A stretch of 37,304 nucleotides of DNA from Olavius sp. associated proteobacterium Delta 1. GTDB taxonomy: Bacteria > Desulfobacterota > Desulfobacteria > Desulfobacterales > JAFDCJ01. Within the stretch, counting starts at the first letter, position 1. The number at the start of each line of letters is the position of its first letter. The DNA is taken from the NCBI GenBank assembly GCA_902749685.1, contig CACVKW010000280.1, positions 1 to 37,304 on the forward strand, given 5' to 3'. The notes under the pieces were generated by a model. It saw only the letters and a program-made list of their open reading frames with translations. It ran no database searches and was not told where the DNA came from. Shown here piece after piece: positions 16,793 to 24,834 of this stretch. The translations under genes were made by a program, and so were the position numbers.

Positions 16793-17563
16793 ATGCCTGA
16801 CCCCAAAAACATCCCTGCCGGTGAAGACCGCCGGTACTTGCTTGGCGACGGCAAGTTTCGGTTCGCCTGCCACAGCGGCGTTGCCTGTTTTACCCGGTGC
16901 TGCCACAACGCCGACATGTACCTGTACCCTTACGATATCATCCGCCTGAAGCAGCGCCGCGGCCTGACTTCAGAGGAATTTTTAACGCAGCACACCATCA
17001 CGGCGATGCGCGAAAACCCGTATTTCCCCAACGTCATGCTGAAAATGAGCGACCTCAAGGACAGCCCCTGCTCATTTTTGTTAAAAAACGGGTGCACGGT
17101 TTACGAAGACCGGCCGTATTCCTGCCGGGCCTATCCCCTTGAGCCGGCGTTTTACGGAGACGGGGAAAACCAATTGAATATCCGCTGCTACGTGGCGCGT
17201 CACGGCCACTGCCTCGGCCACCGGCAAGGCCGGCAGTGGACCGCGCACCAATGGATGGCAGACCAGCAGATGGACGACTACCACGAAATCAATGCCGGGT
17301 GGGCCCGGCTCGACAGCCTGTTCCGCCAAAATCCTTTCGGCGAAAAAGGCCTGGACAACCCGGCCTTGAAAATGGCCTACATGGCCAGCTACAACATGGA
17401 TACCTTTCGCCGGTTCGTGTTTGACAGCAGCTTTCTATCCCGTTTCCACGTTCCCCAGGAGCGTCTGGAAGACGTTCGTGAAAGCGACAGCGCCCTTCTG
17501 CTGCTGGGATTCGACTGGATCCTGCGGTTTCTTTTCGGGCAAGGAAGACTCAGGGCAATATAG
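16793..17563 (+). CDS. YkgJ-family cysteine-cluster protein
   Basis: 256 residues of the YkgJ/UPF0153 (FliB-like) family of putative zinc- or iron-binding proteins. The conserved cysteine pattern is visible: CHSGVACFTRCC near residue 26, SPCSFL and NGCTVYEDRPYSCRAYP (about 92-117), then IRCYV. No signal peptide, so cytosolic. Biochemical function is not established for the family. Members in anaerobes are thought to bind an Fe-S or Zn centre. ATG preceded by a modest TAGGAAA element. It reads divergently from the exported protein that follows and has no operon partner. Confidence 0.87.
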   Translation: MPDPKNIPAGEDRRYLLGDGKFRFACHSGVACFTRCCHNADMYLYPYDIIRLKQRRGLTSEEFLTQHTITAMRENPYFPNVMLKMSDLKDSPCSFLLKNGCTVYEDRPYSCRAYPLEPAFYGDGENQLNIRCYVARHGHCLGHRQGRQWTAHQWMADQQMDDYHEINAGWARLDSLFRQNPFGEKGLDNPALKMAYMASYNMDTFRRFVFDSSFLSRFHVPQERLEDVRESDSALLLLGFDWILRFLFGQGRLRAI

Positions 17564-17857
17564 CAATTTATTTCAACAAATTCAGCAATCTTGGTAGTTT
17601 CTGACAGAGTGCCTGAGTTAAAAAAAATTCAAGCACCAATAACCAAATCTCAAACAAATCCCAATGACCCAAATTCAAAATTCCAAACAAATGATCTATT
17701 CCCAGTTGTGCCCAATGGCATCATCACTGGCAGGTCTGGATATGTAAAGTGACGCTGAACAACTGCGGTGTTTTGGTCATTGAATATTGAAATTTGTGAT
17801 TTATTTGTAATTTTCATGGTGTTCCTTTGGCTAATAATTGCCCATAATTATTTTTGA
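17564..17857. repeat. AT-rich intergenic region with 7-bp-period degenerate repeats in inverted orientation
   Basis: From about 17640 to 17692 the plus strand consists of A/C-rich heptamers (CCAATAA, CCAAATC, TCAAACA, AATCCCA, ATGACCC, AAATTCA, AAATTCC, AAACAAA). From about 17776 to 17815 T/G-rich heptamers of the same kind (CATTGAA, TATTGAA, ATTTGTG) run in the opposite sense. The two blocks could fold together imperfectly. No gene or clear terminator is seen. Confidence 0.45.
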
Positions 17858-19039
17858 TTATTGGGAATAACTCAATTTAAGGGAAGTCAGGGCTTTGGCC
17901 AGTCTTTTTCGCATCAAGGTTACCACTTCCTTCCAGTCCGTGCCGTGCATGGGGTCACTGTTTTTAATCAGCGGCTCCAGCTGGTGCAGGAGGTCTTTGT
18001 CGCCGGAACGCCAGTAGCCCATGGCGGCGAAATTGACGAGGGGAATATAGGCCGGTAGTGCATAATAGTTATAACCGGGTGGGCCGTCACGGCCGATGTA
18101 GATGCCCAGAATGCGTCGCGGCGGTGCCAGCAGGCCGGCAAAGTTCGCCAGCGGGTGGCCGGGTTCGATAAAAACCGGGCGCAGGTTGACTTGTTTGCCG
18201 CCGGCATTCCGGCCGTAGGTCACATCCCGGGCCCACAAGCGTGGTTTTCTTGCGGAATCGATCAAAAAGGCCACGTCGTTGAAAAACGGGACCACCCGGT
18301 GATAAACGGGAATCGTCTGGCCGCCGTCCAGATACAATTCATTGCTGCGAAATGCCGCTACGAGGTGCGGCGCTGTATCGGAAGGAAAATCCCGGCCGGG
18401 CAAAAAGGTCTGCTGGTGGTTGTGCTGGGCTAGGGTCAGCAGGCGCAGTCTTTGTACTTGATCAAATGCCAAAATGGCCGCCAGGTGGATGTCCAGCCGG
18501 TGCCAGCGGTTTACCCGGCCGCCGCTTAAAAATGCGCCCACACGGCTCAGCCAGCTGATCTCCGCGGCCAGCCCACTCCAGTCAAAAACCAGATTATACT
18601 TGATATAGGTCCATTGCTCGGAAGGATTCGCAGGACTTTCGTCCCAAAAGACCTGGATGTACAGCGGGGCCGGATTGCGCGGGGTGACCTCCGGCGCGTC
18701 GAGATGAACCCGGCACTGTTCCGCATCGCGGAGATCGGCCAGATTGCGCCAGCTGGGATGCTGCAAGATTACCTGATCGTCGCGGTTGTGAACCAACCGG
18801 GCTTGGGCCAGATAATCTTCAAAAGCGATGGGCTGCCAGCTATCCGGATGAACCCACAGCCGCGGCATGAAGCGCAGGGCCAGGGCTTTGACAGCCAGCG
18901 GGATCGGGTAGATGCGATGCTCCTTCATGTAGGCATCTTTGGCGGGCTTTACCAGGGTGACAAATTCGTCGCAGTCGGCAGCCCGGGTGATTATAACGGA
19001 AGATAGGTAGAAGATAACAACAGCAGCTAAGCATTTCAT
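17858..19039 (-). CDS. Exported protein of unknown function
   Basis: 393 residues with an N-terminal signal peptide (MKCLAAVVIFYLSSVIITRA, cleavage after AxA-like TRA). It is therefore periplasmic or secreted. The mature part is rich in Trp, Arg and Pro and contains LWVHPDSWQPIAFEDYL (about 57-73), IQVFWDESP and YNYYALPAYIPLVNFAAMGYW. The HPxSxxP...YL opening and the repeated YY/W motifs vaguely recall VPS62-like domains, but the match is too weak to use. No catalytic motif is recognised. Its neighbour is the LemA/GIDE-HEAT pair, separated by the second fic remnant. The signal peptide supports the ATG at 19039. Confidence 0.75.
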   Translation of the reverse strand: MKCLAAVVIFYLSSVIITRAADCDEFVTLVKPAKDAYMKEHRIYPIPLAVKALALRFMPRLWVHPDSWQPIAFEDYLAQARLVHNRDDQVILQHPSWRNLADLRDAEQCRVHLDAPEVTPRNPAPLYIQVFWDESPANPSEQWTYIKYNLVFDWSGLAAEISWLSRVGAFLSGGRVNRWHRLDIHLAAILAFDQVQRLRLLTLAQHNHQQTFLPGRDFPSDTAPHLVAAFRSNELYLDGGQTIPVYHRVVPFFNDVAFLIDSARKPRLWARDVTYGRNAGGKQVNLRPVFIEPGHPLANFAGLLAPPRRILGIYIGRDGPPGYNYYALPAYIPLVNFAAMGYWRSGDKDLLHQLEPLIKNSDPMHGTDWKEVVTLMRKRLAKALTSLKLSYSQ

Positions 19040-19094
19040 GAGATCAATTCCGGCCCGATATTTTGGACGTTACGAAAACTCCTCGAAATCCACC

Positions 19095-19366
19095 TTAAAA
19101 GGCGGACCAATTGGATACCAATCCGTGCCCGTTGCCGTCCTGAAATGAATGAATTGCGAGAAAACGGAGATCAAAATCCGCTATTGCCAACAGGGGGTGG
19201 ATATTATCGTCCGACAGGCGATTATGGGTCAGGTCGACAGGTGATCCCATCACCAGCGGCGTTTGTACCGGCGAGGCCGTTTCAATATGATGCCAATCTG
19301 GCTGCCGGCGGAGTCAAAAGCTGCCACATGATTGGGATGCTTTTTATATTCTGCCAAGAGATATCC
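19095..19366 (-). pseudogene. Second Fic-gene remnant with intact-looking core motif but frameshifts
   Basis: The minus strand from 19366 reads GYLLAEYKKHPNHVAAFDSAGSQIGI. This is the flap region of Fic proteins (EYKxxPNHVxAFxxxGxxLGIxF). A frame change then leads to DLTHNRLSDDNIHPLLAIADFDLRFLAIHSFQDGNGH, stop TAA 19095-19097. This is the Fic core, with HSFQDGNGHG in place of HPFQDGNGRxxR: the motif His is kept, but the Pro and the phosphate-binding Arg are lost. Both the N-terminal domain and the C-terminal winged helix are missing. Dead gene. It differs in sequence from the 3602-4330 copy. Confidence 0.75.
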
Positions 19367-19442
19367 ATTTATTTATCCATTTTTATCCAATTAATGGCAC
19401 ATGCCAACCTGAAATTGGATATAATTGGATATTTTCTTGGAT
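19361..19442 (-). promoter_or_regulatory. 10-bp repeat array at the 5' edge of the second fic remnant
   Basis: Two exact tandem copies of AATTGGATAT (19413-19422 and 19423-19432) plus a partial TTGGAT at 19437. Three inverted TATCCA copies lie at 19362, 19374 and 19384. The arrangement (tandem direct 10-mers, then inverted copies next to the Fic coding remnant) parallels the array at 4372-4413 but with a different core. It looks like an operator for a self-regulating Fic protein. Confidence 0.5.
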
Positions 19443-19455
19443 GCACCTGGTATTC

Positions 19456-22400
19456 TTATTGATATTTACGTATCTGAGCGATTGCCGACCTTGCCGCACC
19501 GCTGACATGCGGGTCAGGGTCTTTCTGTAATTCAATGAGTGCCGGGATGGCATTGACCGCCGCGGAGCCGCATCCGCCAAGGGCCTGGGCGCTGTACCTT
19601 CTGACATATTTGTCCTTGTGATCAAGGGCGGTTGTCAGCTCATCCACGGCCGGAGCTGCTGCGTGGCCGATTCTGCTGAGAGCGAAGGCCGCATTGTAGG
19701 CGATTTTGCCGTCCGTACTTTCCAGGGCTTCGGCCAAATACGGTACTGCCGGTGCGGCCCGTTCTGCCATGTCGACCAGCAAGGGCAGGATACGTGAACT
19801 CAGGGATTTATCCATGATCATGGCACCCAGTGGTGCGGCCGCCTCATCCGGCACAGTTGCAAAATCCCCCAATGCATACACGGCGCTCTGGCGTACCAGC
19901 CGCTCCTCGTCAAACAGGGCGCGAACGACAGCCTCGGGAAAACCGGTGATACCCGGCGCTACCAAGCCGAGTGCCCCGATGGACAACGAGCGGGTATATT
20001 GATCCGGGTCCCCGGTGAGTTCCAGCAGCACCCGTGCATCGTGTCGGGTATGGCGGGCCATGTTCCTAAGCCCCTGGACAGCGGCTTGCCGGACCCAATC
20101 GGCCTCATCTTCAACCATTTCCATGAACAGGTCGTGCGCCGGTCCGTCCGGTATTTCCTGCAGGTGGCTCAGCGACCATATGGCCCGGCTGCGCAACTTG
20201 TGCTCCGGCCAGCGGGCGGCTTTAACCAAAGCAGGGATAGCCGGAAACGCCGCCGCTTTAAAATGCGATAGGCTGGCTGCTGCATACTCCCTGACGTTGA
20301 GGGCGGCATCATGCTCGAGGGCCTGGATCAGAACCGGGACCACCAGATCCGGATAAGCGGTAGCCTCACCCAGTCTGGCTACAGCCCACCCGCGGACCCT
20401 ATTACTAAAAGAGCCGGCGGATTTGACCAAAAGCTGGACTTCCTTCAGGGAAGCATCCTTAAAGTGATGCCGCCATAAGAAACCGACACCTTCGGTGAGC
20501 TGGGCATGCTGCAGATTTTTGTTAACCTTGTCGATGAATGGACCCAACAGCGGTGTACCTTTAAGCCGCTGGAAAAAGAGGGCGTCCTGTTCTTCGGATG
20601 GGGAAGTTTCTCTCTCAAAAAAATCGAGCACAGCCTCGAGGCGATCCCGGGGCGCGGCATACTTAATGATTTCCTGCATGGACCACAAGGCATAACCATC
20701 CTGGGTGCGGGGCAGCTGAAAGTGGAACATAGCAAGGCTCATGACGATCCACAGGAATGCCCAGGCCCAAACCTGCCACAGTCCTTTCATGATTCGCTTG
20801 CGCGCGGCCTGCTCCTTTGAGTCGGTGAGAAAAAAGATATCTTCGACGCCATGCTCCGGTCTCATCTTTCCCTGGGATACCTGCCACATCGGCGTTGTAA
20901 AAATGCTCATCTTGCGTTGCCGGACCACAAGGCGCTCTGAATCTAGGGCATCGGCCGGGGCATCGGGATTGGGCTGGGCCGTGCCGATGACGTAGACCGG
21001 ATCGCCGGGCTGAAGTGTCATGACATGGGGGGTGGACAGGTCCGGCAACTGCTCCCGGCGCTTTAAAACAGTCTCTGTGATGCGGCCGCCGAAACTGGTC
21101 ATCCAGCGGGTGCGAAACCGGCTTGCGCGCGGGTCGATCAGAATGCGGCCCGTGTCGTCTTCGAGATAGAAGGGCTGCTTGCGGGTTGAATCGGCAGACC
21201 GGGAGTTATATTGAAGGACCGGTGCCTTTGCCGATGGTGACACGGGACGGGCCCTGCCCTGGAGTTCCACCAGCCCGATGGCGGCGGATCGAGCCCTGGA
21301 CGTGGGCAAAAGCTCCACCTGGGCTGCCTGGCGTGCGCGCCAGGTGCTGTCAATATAGGTTGCCAGTATGCCCAATACGATGCCGGCAAGTCCGACCGCC
21401 ACATCGAGATAGGCCATCAGGCGCGGATTCTCGATCCCCGTAATGCCGATATTGTAGGGCATGTAAGGCAGGATTTCGTGCAGCAGTTGAACCAGCGCCC
21501 GGGAGGGAGCCAGAAGCCCGGCGGTGAAGACCGGCACCCAGCACAGGGAGATTAAAAGGGCGAAGAGAGGCGTATTTCCGGCCCGTGCGAAAGGTTTGAT
21601 TAAGACCGTCAATACCATAACGGCCACGGTGGCCGCGATCACATAGGGCAGCGCCAGACCGGCGGCGATGGCCACCAGCGGGATCATCCCGAAGATGAGA
21701 CTTAAATACAGGCCTCGCCGTATGACTTTGTATCCATAGAGCCGTCGTGCGATGCTGGGATAGAAAAATAAAAAGGCGCTGATAACCAACCATAGCAGCA
21801 GGGGCCAGGCCGGCGGCATTGACCTGAGCAGATAACCCCAGACGAATATGTAGCACGAAGCGCCGAATATACAAAAGAAATAAAATATGAAGGCCGCCGC
21901 TATCAGAACAGCCCGGTTGCGGGTCACCGGTCTTTTTCTGAGTATATCGCGCAGTACAGACAAGGCCATGGTTGCGGGAACCAGGATGGCCAGAAGTACC
22001 AGTAATTGGTATCCGGCCAATAGAGGAATGCCGGGGGCAAGCACCGAGCGTTTGGGATTAAGGGGATGGACGTAGACCAACAGGGGATCTCGTTGGAGTT
22101 CGGCTTTGCGCCGCACGTGTCGCAGGAGCACGATTCCGAGCTCTTTGTCGGCTCTCAAACGGGTATGGGTGTTATAGTAGGGCGAGGCATACTCGCCCAC
22201 CTTCCCCGAAGTGCCCTGTTTTTTGAAGCTGTACATGTATCCGACTTCATTGAGGGTGCCGTCGACTGTGCTCCAGGTGTATGCCCATAGCCCTTCTACT
22301 GCACTTAACGTGAGCTTTATGCCCTTGAAAGCGGCCGGAATGCCGAGCAGCAAGGTGAGGACCAGCAGCACCGCGGTAAGCTTGCGGGATATGTTGATCG

Positions 22401-22719
22401 TCGGAGACGCCGGGAAGGGAGCATAAAGGGCATCGCCATTGTCGACAGGATGCCATTGACCCGTGGCAGGGTCCTGTGTCAGTGCGGTCGAATACCGCGG
22501 GGAAGGATCGTGCGGGGAGAATTTGACTTCAAAGGAGATTTTCCGGTTGGATTGGCCGTCACGGTCAACGGGTATGATAAACAAGCTTTTGGTGGCGCGA
22601 TGCCGGGAGCGCCCATTGCGCAAGGTAATCTCATCAGGTGCGGCACCCAGAATTTCGGCACACCAGCCTTTAAGATGTTTGCTCACATAGGCACTGCGCT
22701 GTTTTGGTGTCCAGTCCAT
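19456..22719 (-). CDS. Multi-pass membrane protein with GIDE-like domain and C-terminal HEAT repeats
   Basis: About 1087 residues. A soluble N-terminus (1-115) is followed by a membrane helix, a DUF3592-like extracytoplasmic loop (VGYMYSFKKQGTSGKVGEYASPYY) and about six more membrane helices. Then comes a GIDE-like domain (about 480-610: LLPTSRARSAAIGLVELQGRA, FYLEDDTGRILIDP), another membrane helix, and a C-terminal array of six or more HEAT/PBS-lyase-type repeats (about 740-1087). GIDE domains occur in eukaryotic MUL1 and in bacterial proteins next to LemA, as here. The function of such pairs is unsettled; a membrane-stress or scaffold role is inferred. The ATG at 22719 lies 11 bp beyond the lemA stop; a TTG one codon earlier is less likely. 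No strong ribosome site, so translation is probably coupled to lemA. Confidence 0.85.
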   Translation of the reverse strand: MDWTPKQRSAYVSKHLKGWCAEILGAAPDEITLRNGRSRHRATKSLFIIPVDRDGQSNRKISFEVKFSPHDPSPRYSTALTQDPATGQWHPVDNGDALYAPFPASPTINISRKLTAVLLVLTLLLGIPAAFKGIKLTLSAVEGLWAYTWSTVDGTLNEVGYMYSFKKQGTSGKVGEYASPYYNTHTRLRADKELGIVLLRHVRRKAELQRDPLLVYVHPLNPKRSVLAPGIPLLAGYQLLVLLAILVPATMALSVLRDILRKRPVTRNRAVLIAAAFIFYFFCIFGASCYIFVWGYLLRSMPPAWPLLLWLVISAFLFFYPSIARRLYGYKVIRRGLYLSLIFGMIPLVAIAAGLALPYVIAATVAVMVLTVLIKPFARAGNTPLFALLISLCWVPVFTAGLLAPSRALVQLLHEILPYMPYNIGITGIENPRLMAYLDVAVGLAGIVLGILATYIDSTWRARQAAQVELLPTSRARSAAIGLVELQGRARPVSPSAKAPVLQYNSRSADSTRKQPFYLEDDTGRILIDPRASRFRTRWMTSFGGRITETVLKRREQLPDLSTPHVMTLQPGDPVYVIGTAQPNPDAPADALDSERLVVRQRKMSIFTTPMWQVSQGKMRPEHGVEDIFFLTDSKEQAARKRIMKGLWQVWAWAFLWIVMSLAMFHFQLPRTQDGYALWSMQEIIKYAAPRDRLEAVLDFFERETSPSEEQDALFFQRLKGTPLLGPFIDKVNKNLQHAQLTEGVGFLWRHHFKDASLKEVQLLVKSAGSFSNRVRGWAVARLGEATAYPDLVVPVLIQALEHDAALNVREYAAASLSHFKAAAFPAIPALVKAARWPEHKLRSRAIWSLSHLQEIPDGPAHDLFMEMVEDEADWVRQAAVQGLRNMARHTRHDARVLLELTGDPDQYTRSLSIGALGLVAPGITGFPEAVVRALFDEERLVRQSAVYALGDFATVPDEAAAPLGAMIMDKSLSSRILPLLVDMAERAAPAVPYLAEALESTDGKIAYNAAFALSRIGHAAAPAVDELTTALDHKDKYVRRYSAQALGGCGSAAVNAIPALIELQKDPDPHVSGAARSAIAQIRKYQ

Positions 22720-22730
22720 CAAGTTTACAA

Positions 22731-23300
22731 TTAATTGGGCAGGTCAAGCTTAACGTCTTCTTTATTCTCTTCGGGCACCTTGAGATAAGCCTGTCTTTCG
22801 TACTGGAGCAAACGGGCCAGGATGAAGTCGGGAAACTGCTCAATCCTGATGTTGTAAATATTGGTGCTGTCGTTGAAAAGCTCCCGCCGGTCGGCTATCT
22901 GCCCTTCAACCCCGGAGATCCGCAATTGCAAATGGTTAAACGCTTCAATGGCCTTTAAATCCGGATATTGCTCTACCAGGACATTAAAGCGCCCCAGAAG
23001 ATCGGCCAGCTTGTTCTCGGTTGCGATCTTGGCGCCCATTCCGTCGGCTTTCCGGTATTTCATACGCTGTTTGACGATATCGGTCAGCAGGTCACGCTCA
23101 TGTTTCATGTAACCTTTTGCCGCATCAACCAGCTTGGGCAATTCATCGTGCCGTTGCTGAAGCAGGACATCGATGTTGTTGAAGGCCTTTTCCAGGTTGT
23201 TCTTAGCCCGCACCAGGCCGTTATAGAGGGCTGTGATATACGAGATGATTCCAGCCGCCACGAAAAAGGCGACTATAATTGCCAATATAATTCCGGTCAT
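22731..23300 (-). CDS. lemA: LemA family membrane protein
   Basis: 189 residues. One N-terminal membrane helix (GIILAIIVAFFVAAGIISYI) is followed by the antiparallel helical LemA domain: YNGLVRAKNNLEKAFNNIDVLLQQRHDELPKLVDAAKGYM, then FNVLVEQYPDLKA and the closing IYNIRIEQFPDFILARL. This is the conserved LemA signature, slightly altered at the end. LemA proteins have an N-out short tail and a cytoplasmic helical domain. The function is not established. AAAGGATCGTT precedes the ATG. First gene of a two-gene unit with the GIDE-HEAT protein; this pairing is seen in many bacteria. Confidence 0.92.
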   Translation of the reverse strand: MTGIILAIIVAFFVAAGIISYITALYNGLVRAKNNLEKAFNNIDVLLQQRHDELPKLVDAAKGYMKHERDLLTDIVKQRMKYRKADGMGAKIATENKLADLLGRFNVLVEQYPDLKAIEAFNHLQLRISGVEGQIADRRELFNDSTNIYNIRIEQFPDFILARLLQYERQAYLKVPEENKEDVKLDLPN

Positions 23301-23516
23301 AACGATCCTTTCTCGCTAGTTGTCAAATGCAGTACCGGGCCGGGTAATCCCACCCGGATCATTGGTACAGCATCGGCATCTTCGCAATTATCAAATGATT
23401 TCTTAAATCCATATCGGCATATGGCTGCAATTCTTTAGGTATAGCGGTCTGGATAGGAGGCCGACGGCATAGCGCGTAGGGCAAAGCGCCCAGTGAGATA
23501 AAGCACAGGGATCTTT
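23301..23516. other. Gene-free region upstream of lemA
   Basis: About 215 bp between the lemA start and a heptamer repeat. I see no reading frame with a ribosome site and no convincing promoter boxes; lemA expression signals must lie here. Confidence 0.4.
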
Positions 23517-23573
23517 GAATTCGGAAGTGGGAATGCGGAATGCGGAAAAAAGGAAGGGGGAATGCGGAATTCG
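23517..23573. repeat. 7-bp tandem repeat, consensus GAATKCG
   Basis: Eight units run from 23517 to 23573: GAATTCG, GAAGTGG, GAATGCG, GAATGCG, GAAAAAA, GGAAGGGG (8 bp), GAATGCG, GAATTCG. The period is 7 throughout except one unit of 8. Same class of element as those at 43-70, 17640-17692, 29644-29700 and 37236-37263, with a different unit. Confidence 0.7.
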
Positions 23574-23576
23574 GCT

Positions 23577-23630
23577 TGCGACGAGTCGTTCGACTCTGAG
23601 CTCACGGCCGAAGGGCTCAGTCGTGTCGCA
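23577..23630. repeat. Three-way-junction-like inverted repeat
   Basis: TGCGACGA (23577-23584) pairs with TCGTGTCGCA (23621-23630, with a two-base bulge). Inside lie two hairpins: GTCG-TT-CGAC and CTGAGC...GCTCAG. The 54-bp unit could fold as a cruciform or, in RNA, as a three-way junction. It lies just downstream of the DUF2284 gene and has no T-run. Confidence 0.5.
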
Positions 23631-23643
23631 GCGGATTAAGATT

Positions 23644-24195
23644 TTAATGCACCATCAAAAACGCATAGCGGTCCATTTGCTGATCGTAGTCGGTGCGCAC
23701 ATTGATGGGAAACTCGAATTGCCGCACGGTGGAATACACATCTACGGCCATGGCTTCCGGGGCCGGGCGGGCCATGCGCGGTTCGTTGCAGGTCCGCCGG
23801 TCGCCGGAGCACTCCTTGCAAAAGCAGCACGAGTCCATGAACAGTAAAAATGCCCGCTCACAGCCGGCCAGGAAAACCTCCCGCTCCAGTTTGACCAGTT
23901 TGGCGTTGATCTTGCGCGACCATGCATGGCGCTCTTCGGGTTTGTCCATGGTGCCTTTAAAGTGCAGGATGACCGCATCACTGTATTCGCCGAAAAACCG
24001 TTCACATTCGGCCACCGACGGGGTGTTGGGCGGGCAGGCGCCACCATGGCCGTACTCGCCGCAGCCGAACCGGCCTTTCATGCGCACCCATTGGGCCACG
24101 ATGATTTTTTTGGGGTCGATCCATTGGTAGTCGGTGTAGCCTTTGGTCTTGAAAATGTCATCGATGATTTGCCGCTTTTGCGGGGTAATGCTCAT
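23644..24195 (-). CDS. DUF2284 predicted metal-binding protein
   Basis: 183 residues of the DUF2284 family found in anaerobes. Cysteine motifs are visible: FGCGEYGHGGACPPNTPS (about 43-60) and a second cluster FMDSCCFCKECSGDRRTCNEP (about 118-138), consistent with binding one or two Fe-S clusters. No signal peptide, so cytosolic. Reaction unknown. It lies 22 bp downstream of the small coiled-coil gene of the RHH pair, with GGAGGAATT in that gap, and could be co-transcribed with it. Start ATG at 24195 is 12 bp from the GGAGG, slightly long. Confidence 0.85.
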   Translation of the reverse strand: MSITPQKRQIIDDIFKTKGYTDYQWIDPKKIIVAQWVRMKGRFGCGEYGHGGACPPNTPSVAECERFFGEYSDAVILHFKGTMDKPEERHAWSRKINAKLVKLEREVFLAGCERAFLLFMDSCCFCKECSGDRRTCNEPRMARPAPEAMAVDVYSTVRQFEFPINVRTDYDQQMDRYAFLMVH

Positions 24196-24217
24196 GGGTT
24201 GTTAATTCCTCCGTGTT

Positions 24218-24394
24218 TCATTCTTTAGGCAAATACGCTTGCTTTTCGCCAATTTCAATTATCGTTTCGAGACGAACCACCCTTTTATCAATCGCAATCG
24301 TCCTCTCAGACAACAATTCAGACGTATGATTTAGACGCTTCACTTCGTCAGTCAATTTCAGTACATCGATCAAAATATCTTTCCAGCCGGCCAT
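24218..24394 (-). CDS. Small coiled-coil protein paired with a ribbon-helix-helix protein
   Basis: 58 residues, MAGWKDILIDVLKLTDEVKRL to KQAYLPKE. Predominantly helical with a heptad-like pattern (LKLTDEVKRLNHTSELLSER) and a conserved-looking RVVRLETIIEIG segment. AAAAAGGAGCTTGTAGAA precedes the ATG. The start lies only 2 bp after the stop of the RHH gene, so the two are a translational pair. I recognise no named family. A partner or toxin role next to a DNA-binding antitoxin-like protein is inferred from position and size only. Confidence 0.65.
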   Translation of the reverse strand: MAGWKDILIDVLKLTDEVKRLNHTSELLSERTIAIDKRVVRLETIIEIGEKQAYLPKE

Positions 24395-24396
24395 TT

Positions 24397-24684
24397 CTAC
24401 AAGCTCCTTTTTGAAAGATTCTTTAACGCCCTATCTATATTTCGATTGGCTTTTTGAGTTGAATCAATAGCCTCTTTCAACCGTGTCGATACCAGATCCA
24501 TTAGTTCCGGGGCATCTAAATCTGCGAAAGGCGCAATATTGGGGTCGTAAGTATCTATGGCTACGCGCACAATTTCGGCAACCGAAGTACCTTCATCTCG
24601 CGCTATACGATCAAGCTTCTTGATCTGGCTGGGTGAAATAAGAAACTGTTTTCTAACTAATTTTTCTGTTTGAGGTGTTGGCAT
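24397..24684 (-). CDS. Ribbon-helix-helix (CopG-like) DNA-binding protein
   Basis: 95 residues. The N-terminal RKQFLISPSQIKKLDRIARDEGTSVAEIVRVAIDTY (about 11-46) is a ribbon-helix-helix fold with the beta strand KQFLIS. The C-terminal half is helical and charged. The start at 24684 (ATG) is preferred because GAGAGG lies 8 bp upstream. A TTG two codons earlier falls in that spacer. A promoter with TGTGYATG repeats lies just upstream. Likely an antitoxin-type or autoregulatory repressor coupled to the small coiled-coil gene. Confidence 0.8.
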   Translation of the reverse strand: MPTPQTEKLVRKQFLISPSQIKKLDRIARDEGTSVAEIVRVAIDTYDPNIAPFADLDAPELMDLVSTRLKEAIDSTQKANRNIDRALKNLSKRSL

Positions 24685-24718
24685 TGTCAAATCCTCTCAT
24701 TGTTTTTAACAGTTATTT

Positions 24719-24747
24719 AATATACACATGCACAACAACATACACAA
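24719..24747 (-). promoter_or_regulatory. Promoter and repeat operator of the RHH pair
   Basis: On the minus strand TTGTGT (24742-24747) and TATATT (24719-24724) are 17 bp apart. Between and over them lie TGTGTATG, TGTGCATG and TGTGTATA direct repeats, a layout typical for ribbon-helix-helix autorepression. Sequence 24748-24834 is otherwise empty. Confidence 0.5.
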
Positions 24748-24834
24748 GTATTTTTTGACTGACCGGGATTTTTTTTGCCATTCCATGAATTTCATAGACG
24801 TCCTCACCACTAAAGTTATGTCCATAATATTGCA

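Noticed and set aside
19145..19462. 105-codon plus-strand frame
   Set aside because: It is the antisense of the second fic remnant and its repeat array.
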